From: Hyperoodon ampullatus
Taxonomy: Eukaryota > Chordata > Mammalia > Artiodactyla > Ziphiidae
DNA length: 64,000 nt
Reading direction: 5' to 3'
NCBI GenBank assembly: GCA_949752795.1
Contig: OX457071.1
Coordinates: forward strand, 75,605,983-75,669,982
Both the position numbers and the translations under genes were made by a program. Below are positions 1 through 11,560 of the stretch, one piece after another. The number at the start of each line of letters is the position of its first letter. Position 1 is the stretch's first letter. The notes under the pieces were generated by a model. The model saw nothing but the letters and a program-made list of their open reading frames with translations, searched no databases and was not told where the DNA came from.

Positions 1-713
1 TGGGGGAGGGGGCGCGGGGTTGGGGAGGAAAGCGGGGAAGCCCTGGGAGTCCGCCCGCTGTGGACTGTGCGCCTGGACCCAGGCCGCCTGCTTCCCGGCC
101 TGGCCTCTGCCTGCTCTCTGTCACCTGGCAGCTTGCGGGGAGTGTGGTCCGCACAGCTACCCCAGCTTCCTGTCACTGTTCTGTACAAGGTGTCAAAAAT
201 GGTTGTTCTCGTGTTTCTTTATGACATATTTTCTTTGCCAAGATTAGCGTTAATTCTGCCTTAGTTACGTTTTAAATTGTTGCTTTCATTTCTGGGATCC
301 ACCCTAAGCTTCTTGCTTAGATTTAGAAAGAACTCTAGTCTCACCTTTAGTTCCCTAATCGTACCTGCAGTATGTTTTATGGATTAATACATGGGTTACA
401 TTTTGGGGAAAATTTCAGCGTGGCTAATTTAATCTATCAATTTTGACTTTCATTAGTTTACATTTTAGAATGACATTTGTTTACCTTTTCCCGAAATTCT
501 GCGATTATGCCTTATTTATACCTCTCAACTCACTGATTGCAGGGAAGTCAAAATAAAAAGGCACGTATTTCCTGCCAAGTCACGAATTTTTAGGCCTTTT
601 ATTAAACTTTTTCTGGCATCATAACAGGTATACATTTTATAAGTTGGCTAAATTATTGATTAAAATTGTGACGTAGTCAACAGCTTCCATAACAGTGAAT
701 TTTTCCTTCGTAG
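1..713 (+). other. MIPEP: MIPEP intron, 3' part of the intron before the first visible exon
   Basis: No exon-like segment matching MIPEP residues before 352 is visible. The first 180 bases are GC-rich and the rest is AT-rich single-copy-looking sequence leading to the acceptor at 712-713. No repeat family is recognised with confidence. Short open frames at 20-264 lack any family resemblance. Confidence 0.8.
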
Positions 714-766
714 GAATTAATGCCTTGGGACCCCCCCTACTACAGCGGTGTGATTCGTGCAGAGAG
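714..766 (+). CDS. MIPEP: MIPEP internal coding exon (about residues 352-369)
   Basis: First recognisable exon of mitochondrial intermediate peptidase, the matrix M3 metallopeptidase that removes an octapeptide from some imported precursors after the main processing peptidase has acted. The exon opens in phase 0 after a pyrimidine-rich acceptor ending TAG at 711-713 and reads ELMPWDPPYYSGVIRAE plus two bases. Those two bases join the first base of the exon at 18216 to make Arg. The donor is gtacgt at 767. The MPWDPPYYSG stretch is a hallmark of the family, and the recalled human counterpart is EVMPWDPPYYSGVIRAER. At 53 nt the exon is short, and skipping it would shift the frame. The identification is secure. 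Confidence 0.95.
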
Positions 767-869
767 GTACGTTTTTTGAGAAATACTCGTATGTGAGAAG
801 GAAGAAAGAAATATGTATTGAGCGTTTTGCCTGCTAACTGGGCAACGGTCCCTTCACTCGGTGCCCACG

Positions 870-1200
870 TTACAAACCTGCGTCCCCTCAAGCTCAGGCC
901 CTGTGCTGGAGTGGCCAGCATCTGCCCTCAGGTCACTTATCCGGGTTGGGAAGCCCCTCCCCCAGGCCTGTAGTGGTCCCTCCCCCTTAGCCTGTCCTCT
1001 GTGGCTTCTGTCATTCCTGTTTACACCTTGTGAGTATCTCCCGAATGGCTGGAATCCGGCCCCTCCGCCTCCTCCTGTGGGTGCTGTCCAGGCTCTTTCT
1101 AGACTCTGAGCTGGAGGGGCTGGGACTTTGCTAGAACCCTCGTCGTGTCCCGTTTCGGGCCCAGGGTGGGTGCTCGGCAAATATTTGTTGAACCAGTAGA
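870..1200 (+). mobile_element. L2 LINE 3' fragment
   Basis: The end of this stretch has the typical L2 3' layout: a CTAGACT..GAGCT segment, then a GGGTGCTC..AAATATTTGTTGAA tail at about 1166-1194. The upstream portion is GC-rich and diverged. Assignment is from pattern memory, without an alignment. Confidence 0.55.
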
Positions 1201-2476
1201 GGAATATGGTAGTACTTGGCATGGCACAGTGTGGTTTTCTTATGTTTTCTCATTTTTATTGGAACACGTCAGCATGTTATTGGCACATCTGGAAGGATAT
1301 AAATGAAATAAGGATTTGGGAAACTTATGTTGATAGAGGGGCTCCTCTGGCTTCTGTGTTCCTCTGTGTCTATTAAACTGTGGCGAACTAGGAGCTATGC
1401 TTTTTCCCTAACTATACCCTGTTTCTGTCATTTTTATGTTTGCTTGTAAACCCACAAAATATGGAGGCCTGTTCAGAGTGAACACAAAAATGTTTATGTC
1501 CCAAGCAACTTTATATCTGCAAGAGGAATATATTTTTTAAGAATCTCAGAATCTTAGCCTTTAACAAATCCTTAACATTTTTCTCTTATGGTTCATTTTT
1601 TAGATATGCAGTTAAGATTGACTTAGGTCCTGGAAGAGAATAAAAGTTTTGAGCTGCTTTCTTTACTAAAGCTTGCTGGCATATATCATGATAATATACT
1701 TACTCAGTTGGTATTAAACTTCAAAGTCTTTTGGTTACCATGCATTATATTCAAGCATCAAGCAAAGGGTAGTAAGCACCTCACTAAGATTGGACGCCGC
1801 TTATTCTAATGGTTTCTTTCGGCGTTTGTCATAGAAGCAGAAACCTGTAGCTTTTCCTGTTCTTTCTGCCCCGGCAGCAGGAGGTGGCCTGAGATCAGTC
1901 AGTGTGTCCAAGAGCTGACCCACTGACCCACTGAGTTCCCATCTTTTCCCCTCTGTGGCCTCTCTTTACGTATCTGTTCCCCAAACCAGTCTTACTTACA
2001 GAGCATAGGTGTCTCCCAACCTGTAGGTAATAATGCTTTGTCAGCTGGTATTTCTTATACATGTGTCCCAAATTCAGCATCAGTCACCTTCTCTACGAAA
2101 GCACGTAAACTGTAGTTCAGAATCTATAATAATTTGATCCTGATAAACAGTGAGTGCTTAGAATATATTACAGCTTAACATAAGATATGCTAGTAATAAG
2201 ACATTACTTCACAATTGTGTTTTATGGCTGCAAGACTTCAGATCCTGCTCTTATGGTTGCATTAAAAAATAGCATTTCTCTCTTAAAATCCTTTCAAAGA
2301 CATAGCATACAGGAATGTTAAATTTTTTATTAATATGTTCCATATTTATGTAAAGTTTTTAGTTGTATTTTTGACATTGGAAAGTAATGTAAATTAGATG
2401 TCCTTGTTTCTTTCTAATTTTTGCCACTGTGATTTTTATGTGGTGTTCCTCTGCATCATGTCCCCCACCCCTTATT

Positions 2477-2610
2477 GTTACTATTACTATTATTATTTTT
2501 GACCGTGCTGCGTAACACGCAGGATCTTAGTTCTCCGACCAGGGATCGAACCTGTGTCCCCTGCAGTGGAAGCTCCGAGTCCTAACCACTGGACCGCCAG
2601 GGAAGTCCCT
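2477..2610 (-). mobile_element. tRNA-derived SINE (CHR-related), antisense
   Basis: Read on the minus strand it begins with the TTCCCTGG..GTCCAGTGGTTAGGAC head and has a pol III B-box GGTTCGATCCC. It is flanked by a 13-bp target-site duplication with one mismatch: cccaccccttatt (2464-2476) and cccatcccttatt (2611-2623). Confidence 0.9.
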
Positions 2611-5267
2611 CCCATCCCTTATTTTTTAATACTTTAGCCTTAAATTTAAAAGCGATATTTTTGTCATTTAACTGTGCTCTGTAAGTGTAGCATACCCAAG
2701 TGGTGGTTCTGTGGAAATTACATGTGGATATTTGAATACTTGGAAAGACAGAATCAATGATGACGTATACGTATGCATTAATCAGGGTGTGCGATCCCTG
2801 AGAAGTCTGACAGTGATCTTAAACAGAAGCTGTTGAATAAAGGGGAGTGAGTCCTCCATTTATACAAAAGTGCACCACGGGAAAGTCTTCAGGCTGCTGC
2901 CTGACTCCAGACTCAGTACTTAGAGACCCCGGAGCCCCCGGAGGTTGGGAGTTCTGACTTCTCTGCCCCCACCACAGAGGGGGGGTCTTCTTGTCCACAT
3001 GGGAGGATCGGGGGCAGCGTGGCCCTGTGGCCAGGAGCTCGTGAGGGCTGAGGCCCCGGACAGGCCTGGCTCGCCTGTGACACGTGCTACACACAGTCTG
3101 CGAAAGTGACCTATCCTCAGCCAGCTTGTATTTTTAGTACTAAAATAACATTATTATGTGGAATTGGCCATCTGTAGACCTTCTTCTAGAGAATGTTCCC
3201 CTCTAAGAGATGCTTTGTAATTGTCCTCTCAAATCTTTTGAAGGAGGTTCAGTTCTGCCTTAACGCTTCTCTGAGAAAACACTCATCTGAAATGTAATGA
3301 CTGTATTAAATGAGTAGCAGAATACTCTTCAGAGAGCTTTTGGTGAGAGAGACAGCACTGGACAGGGGCCCACCTCGCCTGTGTGTCCTGGTGGCCGTGT
3401 CCAGGGCGGGGGAGCCTGCCTGTAGCCGGCAGGACAGCACACAGGGGTCCCTTCCGTCTTCAAGGTCACGGGCCCACTACCGCCTTTAAAATGAAGCTGG
3501 AGCGTCGCTCAAGGCCTGCGTGGCTCTAACGAAAGGTACACACATGCCCTCTGGTTCTCCCTCACCACCCCCGTCCTCCTCAGGTTACCTCGGCCAAACT
3601 GAACCCTGTCCCCTGCCTGGGCCCTTTCTGTCTCAGAGACTGCGGCTTCCTGCCCTACCTGTGACGTTGTGTCTGGAGTCCCCGAAGCCCCCCGGCCTGT
3701 GCTTACAGCCCAAGTGCTGCACAGCCGGGCGCTCACAGTGTCCTCTGGGCCTCAGTGTCAGCCACGCCTGGAAGCACAGAGCAACGCTTGTCTTGTCTCC
3801 TCTGTTTGAAGTGCAGTGGGGAACACGCTCTGGGCCCGGGAAATGCGTGCTGGTTGACAGCCGTTGTTGGAGCCTGTGTCTACACCAGTGGTGGGAGATC
3901 CGTAGTAAAAGCGACCCAGTGAGCACTATTCTGGTAAACATATTTTTGTGGGTGACATTTTTCATGTCAGGTTTGTTGAAGGCAGCATGACCTCTGGAGG
4001 TCTTCATGATGCTCCTTTGTTGAGAGGTTTCCCCCAGGCTGGCTGGTTCTTAGAGTAGAAATCACCACTCTTCGGGGAACACAGTGTAACTCACCTGACA
4101 GCCACAGGGGACTTCAGTTCACTTATTTGCCTGTTAACTCAGTAAAAGAACCAGGAAAAGGGATGCAGAAATGCTTTAGATGGGATTGTAAGAATTGGGG
4201 GGTTTAAAACCTATTTTGAGTAGCTTAAAAGGCAGAGGATTGAGTTTTGGTTTGCAGTGTCAATCATCTTGATTGACTAGAGTAGGCTGAGAGGCGCGGG
4301 TAGTGGAGGAGAAAAGAAAGGGAAAATGTGATAATTTGGGTTTGACGTTAGAAGGTAGAACAAAGTGAAGATTTCTAAATCCTCTTTAAATGCCTCTACT
4401 TGCAAGTAAAGACTAAAATGTGTGGTTTGACATGAAATGAAAAGCAGAAGGGGCTTTTCTTGATTTGAGCTTTTTTTCAGGTTACCCAGGGACTTTTTTT
4501 GGCCTACATGTTAAACACTTAAGATTTATTTCACGTTTCTTAATGTTCACATAAGAGAAGAAAGAACCTATTAGAAAGATAGGAAATTGTGTTTTAAAAC
4601 TGTGAGAGGTGAGTCCTGGAAAACAGTGGCAGAAGCAGCTGATGGGGAATCTTACAGAGCAAAACTACCTTAATTTTTTTTCTTTTTCAAATTTTAAATT
4701 CTTCATGGAAGAGTGAAAGTAATTCTTTACGAAAAGCGTATGTGCAATGGTTTTATTTAAAATGTTTATTTTTGAAGAGTTAATACATTCACGTGGGTGG
4801 GAAAAAACTGAAAACAACGTAAGTATCCATTGAGGTATTTCGAATGCTGCTCACAGCCTTCCTCCCACCCCTGCCCTCCAGAGTGATCATTCTTACAGTG
4901 TTCAGTGCATCCTTCCAGTGTTTGATTTTTGTTTTTAATGCTCGAGGACTTTATTTCTTTTCTGCCAAGGATGAGTTTCAGTGAATCGCATTTCACTTAT
5001 TTTGGTGCTGTTTTATAGAATGATGTCATTGGGGTGTGGGATTCAGTATGGTTTATTCCTTGCTAAGGTATATTCTGAAATGTCTGGAGCGTTCACATAA
5101 TGAAATAGGAATGTTTTGTGTTTTAAACTATTCATAAAGCATTGGACTTCCACAGAAGGATGGTGTGGTGTTTCAAGATACTACACCTGCTTGATACGTG
5201 AAATTGAGTAGTTTATTTGTTAGTATATGTATACTGAGCTCGTTGCTTTCCATTTTTAAGAAAATTA

Positions 5268-5420
5268 ACCTTTATAATGAAAACTTTCAAAATAAACAGA
5301 AATAGGGAGAATAATGTAAGTAACCCCCATATACTCATCTCCCAGATGAAGTAATTATCAAGGTTTTGCCATGTTTGCTTCACTGGTCTCTTTTATTTCT
5401 CCCTTCCTTCTTGTTACTAA
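5268..5420 (-). mobile_element. Old L1M 3' UTR fragment
   Basis: The stretch resembles the common L1M 3' region: attttcaaa..acagaaa..gaataatgtaa..acccccatatactcatc and then ttttgccatgtttgctt. It is heavily diverged and its end points are approximate; similarity may continue toward 5830. Confidence 0.45.
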
Positions 5421-6101
5421 AGTATTTTAAGCTGAATCCTATAGCCCTTGTGTCACGTCACTCTTGTGTATTCTTTCCGTCTCTCAGTACGTGGCTGTTT
5501 TCTTATATGACTCCAGAACCACCAGAACCCAGTAAAGTTTGCAGCAGTTCATGGGCGTCAACTCGTACCCCGGCTACACCCCTGTTTCCTTGATGGTCTC
5601 CAGTCTGTTTCTTCCCAGTTGGCTTGCTGGGCTTTCTGTCTGAGTCTCTTGCTCCAGAGCCGGCCCCCACACGTCATGCCCCAGCCAACCTTGTTCACAT
5701 TGCCACTTGCTAAAGAGACCAGGTCGTTGGTCCTACAGAATTTCCAAGCTCGTGGACTGATCTGGTTGCCTTCACGTGGGGTCGTTTCTCTGGTTCCTGT
5801 CTTCCTGTAACGTGGATCTTGTGCCCCTCCCCCCCCAATTGTGTTGGTTACGCTCTCTTGTGTTTCACGTGTGGCTATTTGATTCTACGTATTGATGGAA
5901 CTGAAGAAGCTGCGTGAGAGGCTGTCATAATAGAGGTCTCCCTGCTCTCCTGGGATTTGGCTCCAGCCTCTATGATGCGGTCCTGTCACCTGGTGCCACG
6001 TCAGCGTGACTGTGGTGATCCTTTCCCCTGAGGTTCCCTTTCCTACCTCTCTAGGGTGAGGATGAAATTGTACTGTGATCTGTGTTAAGAGCAGTTTCCA
6101 G

Positions 6102-6437
6102 GACTTCCCTGGTGGTGCAGTGGTTAAGAATCCGTCTGCCAATGCAGGGGACACGGGTTCGAGCCCTGGTCCGGGAAGATCCCACATGCCGCGGAGCAGC
6201 TAAGCCCGTGCACCATAACTACTGAACCTGCACTCTAGAGCCCGCGAGCCACAAGTACTGAGCCCGCGTGCCACAACTACGCGCGCCTAGAGCCTGTGCT
6301 CCGCAACAAGAGAGGCCGCTGCTTTTGAGTAGCCCCCGCTCTCTGCAAGTAGAGAAAGCCCGCATGCAGCAACAAAGACTCAACAAAGACTCAACACAGC
6401 CAAAAATAATTAAAATAAATAAATTTGAAAAAAAAAA
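6102..6437 (+). mobile_element. CHR-1-type SINE, long form
   Basis: tRNA-Glu-derived head starting GACTTCCCTGGTGGTGCAGT, with B-box GGGTTCGAGCCCTGG, followed by a long body of CGCGAGCC/CCACAAC repeats and an A-rich tail. The flanking duplication is 15 bp with one mismatch: aagagcagtttccag (6087-6101) and aagagccgtttccag (6438-6452). Open reading frames on its minus strand are repeat artefacts. Confidence 0.93.
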
Positions 6438-6566
6438 AAGAGCCGTTTCCAGTGAACCGTGTATCTGATCTCCACCGTTAAGGAAAAGAGCCCCCTCCTT
6501 ACCAGGCAATTTGGCTGGAGCTGTTTTCTTGCCTCTGGAGTCAGAAGTCAAGATAGGACCAAACGG

Positions 6567-6845
6567 GGGCTTCCCTGGTGGTGCAGTGGTTGAGAGTCCG
6601 CCTGCTGATGCAGGGGACACGGGTTTGAGCCCTGGTCTGGGAGGATCCCACATGCCGCGGAGCAACTGGGCCCGTGAGCCACAGCTGCTGAGCCTGCGCG
6701 TCTGGAGCCTGTGCTCCGCAACGGGAGGGGCCGCGACGGTGAGAGGCCCGCGCACCGCGATGAAGGGTGGCCCCCACTTGCCACAACTGGAGAAAGCCCT
6801 TGCACAGAAACGAAGACCCAACACAGCAAAAATAAATTAATTAAT
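6567..6845 (+). mobile_element. CHR-type SINE, young, perfect TSD
   Basis: Full-length CHR SINE with tRNA-like head, GGATCCCACATGCCGCGGAG body and AAAATAAATTAATTAAT tail. A perfect 17-bp duplication, aagataggaccaaacgg, flanks it at 6550-6566 and 6846-6862. It lies 114 bp after the flanking repeat of the preceding CHR copy, in the same orientation. Confidence 0.95.
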
Positions 6846-8555
6846 AAGATAGGACCAAACGGATGATGGCCAGTTCTTTATGAAACAGAGATGAAAAAGA
6901 TATTTTCAGTGTGTGGTTACCTGAAAGGGAAACAGGTTCCTACTACCTTTCGGTTCTTTCATTGCTACCTTACCTGTATTTAGCTGGAGAAAACAGTCGT
7001 TCTCCTGCTGGCTTCAAGATGACAAGTTTCACGGTGTCATCCAGCTGTCACACTGTGATCCTGGCAAAAACATCATTCCTCATGCCAGAAACATTATGTG
7101 TGTTTCATTTTCTTTTGGTGAATTTGAAAATAGCTCCTCTGATGGTGTCGTCACACAAGTATGTCTGTGCCTCCTAAGTGTCTGTTATCCGTCGTGTTCG
7201 TCCTGCAGGGACCCTCTGTAAGCACTTGCCTGCTGTGCAGATTCCCACACCTGCCTGAATGGAATAGGGTGAGACTGAAGCCTGTGGTACCTGCAGTTTC
7301 AACCTGGATTCACTGACGGTACTGAACTGTGTTGTGTTTTCACTAAGTTCAGTGCCAAGGTTTTTGGAAGTAAAGTCCAAGTTCTTTCTTTACCTTCATC
7401 CCAGGTGCATCAGAAGTTGACACATAAGTCTGACTCATAGAGTGTGCTTCAGAGAGACACTGACACATTGATTTTTTTAAAAAAACTTAAATTACAACAA
7501 ATGAATTCTTCAGTGGAGAGTCTCTTACTGACTAGTATTTCTGTACTTACTTTAATGATAGCGTTCCTGGTGCGGATTTTGAGATATTGCTAAATTCTAT
7601 TGTTTTTAATAAGAAAGACCTAATTTATACCGTTTACCATGTTGATTATAATATGTTCTTTGAAAACTGAAAATTTGTAAACCCACATGTAGCATATTTT
7701 TAACCAGAAGAAATAGCAGAGAATTTACTGAGCTTCACTTATCAACCATGGTGGATGAACAGTAATCTTCTTCCAGTTTTTTTCTGAGGATTCTAGAGAT
7801 CTCTTATTTCTGCGTTCAAGTCAGGGAACACCTTTACAACAAATAGCAGTAAACTTTTTGCAAAACTAGGAAAGCGTTTGAGGTGATGAAACCAAATCCT
7901 CCGAATACACTTAAATTTTACTGTGTTTAGGTTGGGCTGTGGCTCTCACGTGCTGTAAGGTTTTATATGTCACCTGTTGTGCTTTTGCTCTTGTTTGGGG
8001 GGCGTCTCTAGATGACGGAGTAAATTTTTTTCTCAGTGGTTTCTCTTCGAGTAAGACAGTCCTGGGGACCATGTTGCGAGGAGGTATCATGGCAAGCGGG
8101 GGTGTCCGGCGTGGTGGCCCCAGGGGCACAGTGGGGAGCAAGTCCTGCTCCTCGGTTCTTCTGGGGGTGGGGGGCTGCCTCCTGAGCCCGGCATCCTGGA
8201 GGGGCTCAGTGACCTGTGACACTGAACATCCTGTGGGGTGCGGATGTAAGCTGAGTGCACAAAGGCAGGGCCTGGTCTTCAGGGCGCCTCTGGCAGGGGT
8301 GTAGCTGCTGGAAATGCCTTGGAGCTTCCTGAATCCCTCACAGCCTCTCTGGGCCTCTCCCTCTTCAGGAGGGAATAGCCTCTCGTTTGGGAGGGTCATG
8401 GAGAGCCTGGTGGGGCATCGGCGTGGGGGGTCTCTTCCTTGTGCTGTGAGGCTGCTGAGTGAGGCGGGTGGTCTTTGTGGTTGAGCCCGTGGTGCCCTGT
8501 GCAGCCGCCCCCCCCCCCGGGCCCCCCCACGTCCTTCCCTCCTTCCCTGCTACCG

Positions 8556-10044
8556 GGCTTCTCCCTGACCCTCCCCCCCGTGCTTCTCCCTGACCCTCCC
8601 CCCCGTGCTTCTCCCTGACCCTCCCCCCCGTGCTTCTCCCTGACCCTCCCCCTCTGTGCTTCTCCCTGACCCTCCCCCTCTGTGCTTCTCCCTGACCCTC
8701 CCCCCCCCGTGCTTCTCCCTGACCCTCCCCCCGTGCTTCTCCCTGACCCTCCCCCCCCGTGCTTCTCCCTGACCCTCCCCCCCGTGCTTCTCCCTGACCC
8801 TCCCCCCCCGTGCTTCTCCCTGACCCTCCCCCTCTGTGCTTCTCCCTGACCCTCCCCCTCTGTGCTTCTCCCTGACCCTCCCCCCCGTGCTTCTCCCTGA
8901 CCCTCCCCCCCCCGTGCTTCTCCCTGACCCTCCCCCCCTGTGCTTCTCCCTGACCCTCCCCCTCTGTGCTTCTCCCTGACCCTCCCCCCCCTGTGCTTCT
9001 CCCTGACCCTCCCCCCTGTGCTTCTCCCTGACCCTCCCCCCCCGTGCTTCTCCCTGACCCTCCCCCCCCGTGCTTCTCCCTGACCCTCCCCCCCCGTGCT
9101 TCTCCCTGACCCTCCCCCTCTGTGCTTCTCCCTGACCCTCCCCCTCTGTGCTTCTCCCTGACCCTCCCCCCCGTGCTTCTCCCTGACCCTCCCCCCCCGT
9201 GCTTCTCCCTGACCCTCCCCCCCCGTGCTTCTCCCTGACCCTCCCCCCCGTGCTTCTCCCTGACCCTCCCCCCCCGTGCTTCTCCCTGACCCTCCCCCCC
9301 CGTGCTTCTCCCTGACCCTCCCCCCCTGTGCTTCTCCCTGACCCTCCCCCTCTGTGCTTCTCCCTGACCCTCCCCCTCTGTGCTTCTCCCTGACCCTCCC
9401 CCTCTGTGCTTCTCCCTGACCCTCCCCCTCTGTGCTTCTCCCTGACCCTCCCCCTCTGTGCTTCTCCCTGACCCTCCCCCTCTGTGCTTCTCCCTGACCC
9501 TCCCCCCCCGTGCTTCTCCCTGACCCTCCCCCTCTGTGCTTCTCCCTGACCCTCCCCCTCTGTGCTTCTCCCTGACCCTCCCCCTCTGTGCTTCTCCCTG
9601 ACCCTCCCCCTCTGTGCTTCTCCCTGACCCTCCCCCCCTCTGTGCTTCTCCCTGACCCTCCCCCCCGTGCTTCTCCCTGACCCTCCCCCCCCGTGCTTCT
9701 CCCTGACCCTCCCCCCCCGTGCTTCTCCCTGACCCTCCCCCTCTGTGCTTCTCCCTGACCCTCCCCCTCTGTGCTTCTCCCTGACCCTCCCCCCCTCTGT
9801 GCTTCTCCCTGACCCTCCCCGCCTGCTTCTCCCTGACCCTCCCCCCCCGTGCTTCTCCCTGACCCTCCCCCTCTGTGCTTCTCCCTGACCCTCCCCCCCC
9901 GTGCTTCTCCCTGACCCTCCCCACTGTGCTGCTTACTGACCCTCCCCCTCTGTGCTTCTCCCTGACCCTCCCCCCCCGTGCTTCTCCCTGACCCTCCCCA
10001 CTGTGCTGCTTACTGACCCTCCCCACTGAGCTTCTCCCTGACCT
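8556..10044 (+). repeat. Minisatellite (VNTR), 24-27 bp unit, nearly 60 copies
   Basis: A tandem array of units of the form GTGCTTCTCCCTGACCCTCC followed by a variable C tract. Two main unit types alternate in blocks: one ends in CCCTCT and the other in a run of seven to nine C. A third variant with ACTGTGCTGCTTACTGACC occurs near 9922 and 10001 at the 3' edge. The complementary strand is purine-rich, with several G runs of three or more per unit. Copy number is estimated from array length divided by unit length. The 569-codon open frame on the minus strand is a by-product of this array. Confidence 0.97.
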
Positions 10045-10239
10045 CATGCCTTCCCCCCCAGCAGAACTGAGCACAGCCTCGTCTTCATCCCCTCTGCACT
10101 CGCGTCCCTTGTCACTTGCATTAGGTGCTCTTCATGGTTTGGGGGCCTTACTCTTCCCACACTGAGTGTCATCAGGCACATAGTAGGTGATTAATTCGCA
10201 GCATTAAGTCAAGCTTCCTGACAGAGTGTCGCTGTGATG

Positions 10240-10520
10240 GACGGAGTGCCTGCTTTTCTCCAGGCACAGTGCTGGCTTCTTTGCGTGCATTTGTCTGATG
10301 ATCAGTGGAGCCTGCGACATACTGTATTGGGTTGGCCAAAATGTTCATGTGGGTTTTTCCGTAACATCTTATGGAAAAACCTGAACGAACTTTTTGGCAA
10401 ACCCAATAGTTCATTTTCCTGGTGAGGACGTTGAGGCCCCCCAAAACCAGAAAAAAAAACACTTTCTCTCAGAGCACAGACGGAGATGGAGCCGAGGTTT
10501 TAACGTCCAGCCCAGGGCCT
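10240..10520 (-). mobile_element. MIR SINE, split by a mariner-type element
   Basis: The left half (to 10324) has the inverted MIR motif tgcc..cca-GGCACAGTGCTGG and the right half (from 10409) has cctggtgaggacgttgaggccc, matching the MIR 'ttacagatgaggaaactgaggc' region. The two halves are contiguous once the 84-bp palindrome at 10325-10408 is removed, so the palindrome inserted into the MIR. Confidence 0.65.
10325..10408. mobile_element. Palindromic mariner/Tc1-type MITE (hairpin)
   Basis: Near-perfect inverted repeat bounded by TA dinucleotides. The left arm starts TATTGGGTTGGCCAAAA, the right arm ends GGCAAACCCAATA, and the arms meet around 10366. Elements of this type are common in cetartiodactyl genomes, and bovine miR-2284/2285-family hairpins derive from them (recalled). 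On the transcribed strand of MIPEP it would fold into a pre-miRNA-sized hairpin. Confidence 0.85.
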
Positions 10521-10569
10521 TTTCTCCGAGACTGCCGTGGGCTGTCACCAGCCTCTCCCAGTCTCAATG

Positions 10570-10680
10570 TCCTCCAGTAAAATTGAGTAATAATTCTAGC
10601 CTCCCCTGTCTCACAGGATTATGTAAGGAATATGGGAGGCTTCTGATGTGAAAGTGCTTGGCAAATTGTGAAGCACCGTG
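10570..10680 (+). mobile_element. MIR SINE fragment
   Basis: Contains the MIR-like series taaaattgagtaataattct..cctgtctcacaggattatgta and gtgaaagtgcttggcaaatt, corresponding to the centre and 3' part of MIR. Diverged; ends approximate. Confidence 0.55.
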
Positions 10681-11397
10681 CAAGTCGAAGATAATAGTAT
10701 CTCACACCGTTAGACGTGTTGCTTCAGCAGTTATTCTAACTTTATTATGTATCATCAATCTCTTCCTTTTGATTAACTTCTTTCCCTTTGCCTGCAGAGG
10801 TGCTGAGATATTCCTTGTCATGAAACAGTCGCCCCTCCCATGACCCTTGCAGAGATTGAAGTCCTCGTTTTTTCTTGCCAAACCTCCCCCGGCAGTCTAG
10901 ACTGGATGCCTCCTCTCTCTGGTCTCTGTCATCTGACTTGTGGCCCTGACAGTCAATCAGACGGTCTCTCCGAGTTACCAGCCGCCTGCCACGCGTACAG
11001 TTCGGTCACTTGCTTTAGCCCTCCACACCCCCACCTCTGCGGTTCCTGCTGGTACTTAGTTCCTGTTCCCTGAAGTTCCTTCTTCAGTACGGGCCCTCGG
11101 CCCCTGCTCACCACTGCTCGTTTTCCCTTCTGACTTCTTCTCTAAACGGGCCACACTTTTTTGTTCGCGGGGTGCAGCTTTAGCAGTGAACTCAGGGTTC
11201 TGACGCCCGACTATTGGGAAACGTGACTGAGGACGAACATCCAGGTGTAGCGCTTTCTTTAGTACTTCCACTGGTAACACGCTTGTGGGAGGGAGCTCAG
11301 TGCCTGGGCCCGAAGAAAGCAGGCCCGCAGCTCTCTCCTTGGTGTCATTTACTCCCCGACTGCTGTCATCCGGTTAAAAAGAAGCCTCAGACCTCCT

Positions 11398-11560
11398 GCT
11401 CGGTCCTGTCGTAACCTCGGGGAGATGACTTGTCTTTGTGTAAACCTGTTTTCGTACTGGTGACATGGGGGTAATAGTGTGACCTTGTAGGGCTGTTTCT
11501 GCTGTTAGGGGAGGTATATATAAAGGGCTGAGCCCAGGGTCCTCGTGAGCACTTGTCATC
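11398..11560 (+). mobile_element. MIR SINE fragment
   Basis: The order of motifs (gggggtaatagtgtgacctt, gtagggctgtt, a TATATAAAGGG segment, then gtgagcacttgtcat) follows the MIR consensus from its core to its 3' end. The TATA-like string inside it is therefore repeat-derived. Confidence 0.55.

Noticed and set aside
20..264. Open frames at the window start as an upstream MIPEP exon
   Set aside because: Products do not match MIPEP residues preceding the exon at 714, and no flanking splice pair fits.
6102..6180. tRNA gene (A/B-box sequence)
   Set aside because: The tRNA-like head belongs to a CHR SINE with tail and target duplication and does not form a complete tRNA. The same holds for all CHR heads here.
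6219..6840. 201-codon minus-strand and 109-codon plus-strand frames
   Set aside because: They read through CHR SINEs; similar peptides recur at every CHR copy in the window.
8556..10044. CRISPR-like array
   Set aside because: Units are contiguous with no unique spacers, and the window is mammalian. It is a minisatellite.
8365..10074. 569-codon open frame on the minus strand with a GEGQGEARGGRVREKH-type repetitive product
   Set aside because: It arises from the 24-27 bp minisatellite. The complement of the unit lacks stop codons in the frames used, and the product shows only repeat periodicity. No start context, splice sites or family resemblance.
11510..11530. TATATAAAGG as a TATA-box promoter
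   Set aside because: The string lies within a MIR element at the position where MIR consensus is A/T-rich; no supporting initiator or downstream gene.
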